From: Armillaria gallica
Taxonomy: Eukaryota > Basidiomycota > Agaricomycetes > Agaricales > Physalacriaceae
Reading direction: 5' to 3'
Assembly: GCA_037576215.1 (NCBI GenBank)
Contig: JBANDB010000005.1
Location: 6,262,001 to 6,326,000, forward strand
DNA: 64,000 bases
The notes under the pieces are model-generated. The model searched no databases and was not told the DNA's origin. It was given only the letters and a program-made list of their open reading frames with translations. Below are positions 56,461 through 64,000 of the stretch, piece by piece; position 1 is the stretch's first letter, and every line of letters starts with the position of its first letter. The position numbers and the translations under genes were made by a program.

Positions 56461-59400
56461 TCAAATGGGCCGTCTTTTGGGGTTACCGGTTTTTGTGAAT
56501 GCACCTGATTTCTCCAGGAATGATGCCAAGGCTTCTATGCCCTCCTTCGTTCCAAGAATGTCCAGCAAGTATATGTCTCTAGAGACTTTGCGTAGTCCCT
56601 CTCGGTATCCATTATAACGGGGGCAATCTTGGATGATATGCTCTCGAGTTTGCATATGCTCTCCGCAGGGGCACTGGATAGCTTCTTGCGGAACAAATCG
56701 GCTGTAGTACTCGCCTGCAAAGCAGTGTCCAGTTCGGCACTGGACGAGGCGACCGAAGACTTCCCGCTTTCCATGGAGTTCACAGAAGTGCTTTGTGGGT
56801 TTTGGGGAGGGTGCTATACGGTTGGAGGGTGCGAAAAAGCCTGACTTGGGGCTGTTTTTCCATGTCTGGGTCCATTCCCTTTTCAGCTTCTCCTTTGATC
56901 TTCGGAGAGCGTTTGATCTGCTCCCTGCAATCTTTGCTTCGAGCTCCACTGCCTCCTTGGCCAGCTCATCGGCTCTTTCGTTTCCTTGGATCCCAGTGTG
57001 CCCCGGTGCCCAGGCCAATTCCACGTTGTGGTCTTCATCTTCTAAGAGTTCATGTATCTTCTTGTTGAAGATGATGCAGAACGACTGCCCTGGTTTGGAG
57101 CTCGTATTGAAGGCTGCACCAACTGCTGATGTGTTATCTGCAAAGAAGTGAACGTGTGTGATCTCAGGGTGGGTGGAGCAGTACTTAACTGCTGTTGCGG
57201 CGCCCATAGCCAGCGCCGCAAGTTCGCCATCATAAACCTCTGCATGAGATCCCAGTCCCATTTTTTGGGCGAATACCTCTACTCCATTCTGGTACCCTAC
57301 AACCCCTGCGCCTACTCGGCGGATCCTGTGTAGTGGACGTAGTGAGCCATCCGTATAGATCAGCAAGTGATTCGGTGCCTGGAGTGCTGCAATGTGAAGT
57401 TTGTGCCTGATAGCAGCATCCTTCTTGTCTACCGTTGGATCTGCTTCTTCAATTTGAAGGCGTCCGATGAAGTCGGCCATTGATTCATGCCATGGTGGCT
57501 GGTAGAATGGGAAGAGTCGTTCGTCATTAGGGCTTGTCTGTTTTGCGGCCTGTTGGAGACATGTGCTTTTAGTAACATTCTTTTTGGACTGAGAAGTGGG
57601 GCAAAAGGGAAGTGGCGGGGGTAGGCTGGGAGCTCGGCCACCTCTCCACCGGTTATCCAGCCGCTCGATGATGGGATTAGAGGTACTTAGCTTGTTAAAC
57701 CGGATTGTGCACCGTCTTGTGCACATATCAAGATGCATACTGAGGGGGGGAATTGATGCTTCTATCTCTAGTGCAGCTATCGGTGTTGTCTTGAAGGCTG
57801 CGCATATAAGTCGGAGTGCACGGTGTTGGATTTCTCCAGAATGTTTAGGTGCATCTTCTTGCCTGTCCACCATACTGGGCTTGCATACTCCATGACTGGA
57901 ATCACACATGCCTTATACAACTGTCGAAGGTGTACTTGTGACAGGCCCCGCACTGTATTTGCTAGCATTGTTAGCCCACTGACTGCTCGTGCTGCTCTTG
58001 CTGCGAGGTGGTTTACATGGTGATTGAATTGGAGCTTACGGTCAAATATTACGCCCAACCAGCGTACTGTAGCAGCTGTAGGTACTATTCGTATAGCATC
58101 ATCATCTTGCAGGGTGATGTGGGGAGCCTTGTCCATTGTTCGTCGTGTATAGTGCATTAGCTCTCTCTTTTCAAGATCAGCAGAGAGACCCACCCGTTTG
58201 AGCCAGCGGTTGACTTCAATGTACGCATCTTGAAGGATTTGTACATTGGTATCGAGGGATTTAGAGGACACGTAGATCTTCCCATCATCCACATACATGA
58301 ACAGTGTGGTTGGTGTTGGGTCATCTCCTGTCTCGTCATCTGCAGGATGGTCGCTTTGCAATTTTGCTTGGTCTTGGAATGTTTCCACCAGTTCCGCAGA
58401 GTAGAATGCTGCCAGGATCGGTGACACTGGTGACCCTTGCGGAATGCCATTCTTCACTGGTTTCATATCACTGCGTATTCCATCTAGGCAAACGGCAGCC
58501 TGGCGATCTGCAAGAAAAGTTGCTACCCACTTTACATAGGGTAGGGCTATATGTTTTCGGCGAAGTTCATATAAAGCCTGTCATGGTTCACGAAATCAAA
58601 GTAGCCTTTTACATCGAAAGTAAGAGCAGATGTGACTTTACCATGGTTCCACGCTGCCTGTACATCATTTGTGAATGAAAGAAGTGCATCTGTTGTCGAG
58701 TAGTTTGATCTCCCCCCAAATTGTTGGGCCGGAATCAGATTGTAACGTCCTGCAATGTATGTTAGCCGCCGAGTGACTATGCGCTCAATTCCTTTCCCCA
58801 AGCATTCCAGGAGTGTTATCAACCTGTATGCTCTTGGTTTCGAGTAGTCTGGCTTGCGTGGCTTTCGTAGTGCCACCGCTACAGCTCTCCGGAATATTCA
58901 GGGGTGGTATCCTAGCCGTACACACCATCGGTACAGCCTTATGATGGTATCCGGGTCTGTGTTCCATGCCCATCGAACCACCTTATTTGACTGTTGACTC
59001 GGACCTGGTGCGGAGTTCGCATTTGCATCAAATATCGCTTCTTGAACTTCTTCTGCTGTTACGTCCTGAAAGGGGAGATCATTGGGTAGTACCTCATTCA
59101 AGTTCGCTGTGTACTCATCTTCTAGAGGCGGTGGGGCCTGGTATAGCTCCTCTCGTAAGGCCTCGCATTTGTCGTGGTGATTAACTGCCGGGGCTTGATC
59201 GGCTCCCCTCTGGATTGCTGGTGAAGGGTAGTTTCGCTCGCCTTTGGACCAGTCTCGGAAGTTCCAAATGTCGGCTGTCTTGGCATCCTGTACTTTCTCA
59301 TTAGCATAGTCTCCTTTAGCAAAGCGGATTCTTCTCTTATGGAAATTCTCCGCCTTCTTTATTTTGCTTGCATAGCCCAGTCTTGGCAGTGGTGAATCTG

Positions 59401-60457
59401 TTCAAACTCTCGTTGAGCTGCTCGCATACCACGGATACGGTTTGCAGACTCTGAGAGCTCTGGTGTCCACCACTTGTTAGCAAATGCGCTGACTTGCGAG
59501 TTGGTACTGTTTCCTCTGTTGCCTTCTCCATGGCTGTTAGGATGGCCTCTGCAGCGTGTTCAAGCTCATCTAGGGATGGCGGGATCCTCACGCATGATCG
59601 GATCTATCTTGATTGCTTGTGCCTTGAGTTGATTGATGTACTCCGTTGCCCATACATCCTCTTTCGCAGCTTTGAAGTTGTACCGAGTACCTGAGATATT
59701 ATCAGTCTCATGGATATTATGGTTGATCTGCCACTTAAGTCCACTATGGTCTGATCCGTAGGCTAGGCATTCATCGATGGCCCAGTCTTTGAGCGTATCG
59801 TGATGTAGCGCAGCAGCGTTTTGCCAGGTTAGGTCGATTACTGAGGGTGTGCCCTTCATCGAGTGTGGGGAGTATGTGGTCTCTCCTTTTCCATTGAGAA
59901 GCATGTAGCCTTGTTTGGTCAGCCATTCGACGATTTCTTTTGTTATGGCATCAGGAGGGCCTTCGCATGCTGCCCATAGAGGGTGGTGAATGTTCCAGTC
60001 CCCCGTGATGAAAACTGGATGATCTGTTGGGAGCGCGAGATTCCGGAGCTGCCATGCTGCGCCGTTCCGTCGTCATCTTGGGTCGTTGTAGATGTGCACC
60101 ACTGTCACGGTTGTCTGATTTGGCTGGTCAATATTGATGACTTGAATATCTCGGTCTTGGATGATGTCTGTGCGCAGAGTAGCACGCACATCCAGGCGCT
60201 TCTTTACATATGCGAAGGTGCGGGGATATGGGTCATCGTGCTTTGCTGATGGTATTGGGGTGATGGGTATCCAGGATGGGTGTCCGACTGGTCCGTTTAT
60301 CCCTTTGTCTTTCTCGTCTCGCCCGATGAAGCTCCAGTTCGGTTCTTGGAAGAGGAGAAGGTTGAAGTCATTTATGTGGTGGTTAAGGAGTGTTTGTATT
60401 GGATGCTTCTTCTTGTTAGCGTTGAGTTGGGCGAAGTGTATGGGTTCCGTGTACTGT
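56461..60457 (-). pseudogene. LINE ORF2 (endonuclease, RT, RNase H), broken
   Basis: Endonuclease: [54 protein letters not shown]. Reverse transcriptase: YRLITLLECLGKGIERI, FGGRSNYSTTDALLSF, TFDVKGYFDFVNH, GIPQGSPVSPILAAFY and the YVDD active site. RNase H: LLIYTDGSL, GELAALAMGA, FFADNTSAV, WAPGHTGIQGNERADELA. The C-terminal motif is CPCGEHMQTREHIIQDCPRY. Breaks include a TGA after YNDPR (60073), a frameshift near 58555 after HDRLYMNF, and a shift near 57780-57900. The RNase H portion is one open frame of 482 codons ending at 56461, so decay is mild and the insertion is probably younger than its host element. Confidence 0.9.
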
Positions 60458-62930
60458 ACCACTCTTGATGTGCACGTTGTTGTATCCCCATCTAACATCG
60501 AGCTTGAAAAAATACTTGGCACCCTGCAACTTGTCCATTAGTTCTGAGATTAAAGGAAGCGGGTAACGATTTTTAATCGTCATCTTATTGAGCTTCTGAT
60601 AATCCTGGACTGGTCGTAGCTTGCCATCCTTCTTTTTAACAAAGAAGAATGGTGAAACCATGGGTGACTTGGATGGTCGTATTCATCCACTCGAGAGGTT
60701 CTCGTCCAAGAACTTGTCAAGTTCCGCTTGTTCATTCCTGTTCAGAGGGTAGACCTTGCAATCTAGATTGGCGCTCGCATTTGGAGTGAGTTCGATAGCG
60801 TGGTCCCACATCTTTGGTTCAGGGAGTTCATTGAAACTGTCTTTGTCAAACAGATTGTTGAAATCCCGACACCACTCTGGGACCATTTCTTTGAATGTCT
60901 TGGTCTCTTTATCAGCATTGGCTGCAGCAGCTAAGTCATTGGCGTGATGAGCACATATGAGGATAGCCCATGTGAAATCTATTGCGAGGATGGTATCTCC
61001 CTCTTCCAGCTCTTCGTCTCACTTGTCGTTGGAGTCCGCATCGGGCAGTGTAAATGGATTCTTGTGACACTTGCACCGTGCAAACATTAATCCTCCTGTC
61101 TTCCAATTGATGATCGGATTATGCCAGGCTAACCAATCGTGACCGAGGAAGATCTGTTTATCACTGAGATCTGTTATGGCTAGATCTATTCATTCAGAAT
61201 GATCCCTGATTTTTAGATTGATCTCGGCATATTTGGTAATTGATCCTCCTTGGTTTTTGGTTCCGTCGGCATTGTAGACCAGGATTGGTGCGGCAGTTGT
61301 TCAAGTCAGGATTTTGTATAGGTCGACGAATTTTTGGTTGATGGTGCTACTGGTACATCCGCTGTCTACCAACACGGCTGTGGGGATTTCGAGAATGGTT
61401 CCTGGTGCCCCAAGAATGATGGGGATAACCAGGTCCTTCCCTAGTCCACTCAGTTCACTGATATATCGTTTTGGTTCTCGTAGCTCTTCAAGCCACCAGA
61501 GCATGTTGATTCACTTCATCCCCCTCATTGCTTCGATCATTGAGTCAACGACCTCCTCTGCGCGTGCTTTATGAATCCAGTTCTTTAGGATTGCCTTTGC
61601 CTCCGACTCCATGTGTGCTTGTACTATGCCACATAGAGTCCACTCTGCTCCGAATGGTTTAAGCCATTCATTATAGGTCTCTCCGCTTGTATAAGTGCAC
61701 AAGAGTTGTGGGGCCTCTTCAACCTTCGTGTCGACCCATATGGGCCCGACTACCATCGGTGAGGTCACTGCAGTTTCTAAGTCTAAGTCTAAAGGGGTTA
61801 ATTTAGTGTTCTTGTTCATCATGAAACTGGTAATGTCCTCGTTGTCAGGTACTTCTTCAAGAGTAGCTACCTGATGCCCCCTTTGTACTGCCTGGGCACT
61901 AGCAGCTTCCTGTCCTGTGGCTTTCTGGTTGGTCGTGGAACAGGAGGTGCTTTCCTCGAAGGCGCCGTCTTGTGAAGAGACAGCAGGTTGGGCTGACACT
62001 GCTGGACAATGATTGCCTACGCTTCTCATTGTCGACAAGTGGTTGCCTTCCCCTGGTTCCTCCAGGCCTATGTTCTGTTGCAGGTCCCTTGTTTCGTTCG
62101 GCGTTCCCCCATCATCGAGTCACCCTGCATCACGATAGGCATTGGCAACTGATCAGGGGCACTTACTCGACTCTGGTTCGTCCTTCGCCATCTTCAGGAC
62201 TGAGGGCAAATAGACCCTTGCCCCCACGTCTATCTCGGATCCTGAGTTGACTATGTCATCCTCAGCTTTCCCCAAAGCCCCGTCGTGGGATTTACACTTT
62301 GGTAACTGTACGGTATTCTCTTTTACCAGAGGAGGTTTCGCCGAAGCTATTCCCTTGAAACTCCCTGCGAGGCAGGGACTCCGTAGAGCTGTTCTTCCAG
62401 GTGGATTGCCACTTGGCACCAGAACACCTGCTCCATCCAGTCGACCCTGTCTTGCAATGTACACCCCACTGTCCTTGGAATCACCTTGAGTCATGGGGTC
62501 ACACATCCGAGGTGTTGCTGTTAAGATGGGTGTCACTATGGTAGGTGACTTACCATTCGCTTTTGCCTGTAATAGGTTACTCATCGAAGGTCGAGCCAGT
62601 AGTCAGATGACTATTATGCCGCTTGTTCCGGGGTCCATAAGTTGATTCTTGCTTAGTTTCTGGTCTGATTGCGAAGTCGCAGGTATATTTGAATGCATGG
62701 TAGATGCTACAGGCAATATATAAGTACAATTATGAAGTGCGATAGGCGTACCAGCCGAAACTAAGTCCTTAGCCGGGTAGATTGAATCGTTATCTACGTG
62801 GCGGTTTCTTTTACCTCCTCGATTGTCGAGAGGTTTTCTCCTTCTGGATGGGCGTTCCAGTAAGTATTGCAGTGTCACAATGCTTTGGCCTGAGTTTTTG
62901 GCGCGGTAGGGCAATTGTGCTTGAAGTGGC
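60458..62930 (-). pseudogene. pol of copy B, 5' part (linker, protease, start of RT)
   Basis: Upstream of the LINE on the coding strand. The linker has open stretches at 62153-62584 and 61511-62038. The protease site PTAVLVDSGCTSSTINQKF is at 61301-61504. The RT N-terminus is at 60471-60886 with [40 protein letters not shown] and [16 protein letters not shown]. It keeps Arg and Gln codons that are stops in copy A. A stop between the 60683 and 60661 segments interrupts the frame. Confidence 0.85.
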
Positions 62931-64000
62931 CTTTCTTGCCACATCAATAGCATACTGATGCTACCCTGGCTTCGTTGATATTCATCGGCTGCCCACGTCC
63001 TCTGTAGGTTGTTCCCATAGCCGTTGTTGTTGTTGGTACAGGAGCTGTTGTTTGACCACCCCGTATGGGCATGGTCGTCTTCTGTGATTGCAGTTGAGAT
63101 GGTACCGCTGTCATTCCTTCTGCCTGTTTGAGGCACCAGTTGTAGTCGATTCGGAGGAGACGAGCCTTCCAGCCTTCATAATCAGTTGGCACTTCTCTGT
63201 CAGCCGAGTATATGGTGTTTTTACTCGTCTGGCAGGTGGTTTTCTTGATTTGATGGAGCATGACTTGGTCATTGGTGCGTACTCTGGCATGGTGGGCTAG
63301 TTCTTCAAATAGCTGGAAGAACTTGTCGCTGTCCTTGTGGTCCGACTGCCTAAGCTTCTCCCACTGCATGTACTTTAGCTGTGAGTCAGCATCCTTCCAG
63401 AACCGCTTGTTAAGCTCCGACTTAAAGTCTTCGTAAGTCGGGTACTGTTGTTCCCTGTCCGGTGTCTTTCCTATGATCTGCACACACAGCTGCCACCACC
63501 TTTTGGCATCTTCTGCAAGTTGAGAGACACAAAAGACGACTTTGTGCAGGTGTTGGCAGAAGTGTCGGTTAAAGACATTGAAGTGCAGCTCGCACTTTAG
63601 GAAGAACCGGGCGATGTCGTCGGAGTCCCCCTTGAAGTCGTCAACTTCTTTCAAGATTTTTGGCTTGAAGTCATCGTAAGAGGCGATCGCTCCAGCTTGT
63701 AGTTCCCAGGGTATAGGCGGGTCCAGCATTGCTGGAGGTGTGGGGAAATGCGGGAGCATTACTCATACTGGTGGGGCAGGAGGTGGTTGCGTGCCACCTC
63801 CGCCGCCTCCACCGGCTCCGTGACTGCCACCGGCAAATGGCTGGTATCCAGGTTGGTACGTTCCTGGTGCCACCTGCCTGGTGATGTAGGCGAAGGTGTT
63901 GGTGACCCAGGGAGGTGCTACCGGTGGTTCATCTGGCATTGGTTCCTGGATCTCAATTTCTGGTGCGGCCTCTTCATAATCGGGGAATTCCTCGATCATG
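62794..64000 (-). pseudogene. gag of Ty3 copy B, 5' end outside the window
   Basis: Open from the window edge with IEEFPDYEEAAPEIEIQEP, a Pro/Gly-rich linker containing a Gly run, then a stop near 63763. The frame reopens at LPHFPTPPAMLDPPIPWEL and continues with YDDFKPKILKEVDDFKGDSD, HFNVFNRHFCQHLHKVVFC, YPTYEDFKSELNKRFWKDAD. The CCHC knuckle (Cys-Tyr-stop-Cys-GKK...) has TGA at 62944-62946, the same codon as in copy A. It ends at the conserved TAG (62794-62796). Confidence 0.85.

Larger units (their letters stand above)
56061..60470 (-). mobile_element. LINE (non-LTR retrotransposon), 5'-truncated, nested in Ty3 copy B
   Basis: The element body is 56074-60457, flanked by a 13-bp target duplication ACCACTCTTGATG (56061-56073 and 60458-60470). 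The unbroken target is seen in copy A near 46408. A run of 27 T at 56074-56100 is the poly(A) tail of a minus-strand LINE. It encodes an endonuclease, reverse transcriptase, RNase H and a C-terminal Cys/His motif. ORF1 is missing: the 5' end starts inside the frame just before the endonuclease, which is typical 5' truncation. It belongs to the RNase H-bearing LINEs of fungi (Tad/I-like). Confidence 0.95.
52627..64000 (-). mobile_element. Ty3-type chromodomain LTR retrotransposon, copy B (partial in window, split by a LINE)
   Basis: The 3' LTR is at 52627-53038. The internal coding region runs on minus from beyond the window end to 53415 and is interrupted at 56074-60457 by a LINE. The domain order equals copy A, and protein segments are clearly the same family but diverged, apart from one nearly identical integrase stretch. 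The 5' LTR and any target duplication are outside the window. Stops and frame breaks show it is inactive. Confidence 0.93.

Overview
The window looks like a piece of a filamentous basidiomycete genome, most likely an agaricomycete. Genes are cut by many short GT-AG introns of about 44-60 nt. The families present are typical of mushroom-forming fungi: a secreted sedolisin, multi-exon P450s of basidiomycete type, DUF6533/DUF6534-like membrane proteins, a basidiomycete-type amidohydrolase remnant, chromodomain Ty3 retrotransposons and a LINE. This placement is inference from gene content; no rRNA or other taxonomic marker is present.

Left third (1-16.5 kb), host genes well spaced. A secreted alpha/beta hydrolase (minus, 0.19-1.68 kb), a small secreted cysteine-containing protein (plus, 7.2-7.9 kb) and a secreted S53 tripeptidyl-peptidase (minus, 8.2-10.5 kb) can be read exon by exon. 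Between them lie coding-like but unresolved stretches (3.0-4.7, 14.2-14.8, 15.9-16.4 kb).

Middle (17-35 kb), a loose group of oxidative genes: an OrdA-like P450, a 3beta-hydroxysteroid dehydrogenase/sterol decarboxylase-type reductase, and two related P450s of the basidiomycete ent-kaurene-oxidase-like type. They are interleaved with a DUF6533-like and a DUF6534-like membrane protein and two small unknown genes. This is the best candidate for a metabolic locus (terpenoid or steroid tailoring), but no cyclase or synthase is visible. A 243-bp hAT-type MITE with a perfect 8-bp target duplication lies 245 bp upstream of the third P450.

Right half (36-64 kb), a repeat-rich region: a decayed amidohydrolase, a 24-bp-stem hairpin, a second hAT-like MITE, and two copies of one chromodomain Ty3 (Tf1/sushi-like) LTR retrotransposon, both on the minus strand. 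Copy A (43.1-51.65 kb) is structurally complete, with two 426-bp LTRs and a 5-bp target duplication. Copy B (52.6 kb to beyond the window) carries a 5'-truncated LINE inserted in its reverse transcriptase, with a 27-T tract and a 13-bp target duplication. Both Ty3 copies are dead, mainly from C-to-T/G-to-A changes at CpG (CGA to TGA stops). Structures worth attention are a 13-nt primer-binding site complementary to the element's own LTR (self-priming), an extra ORF upstream of gag with a hydrophobic segment, a conserved -1 gag/pol frame relation, and a nearly identical patch of about 480 bp in integrase shared by the two otherwise diverged copies.
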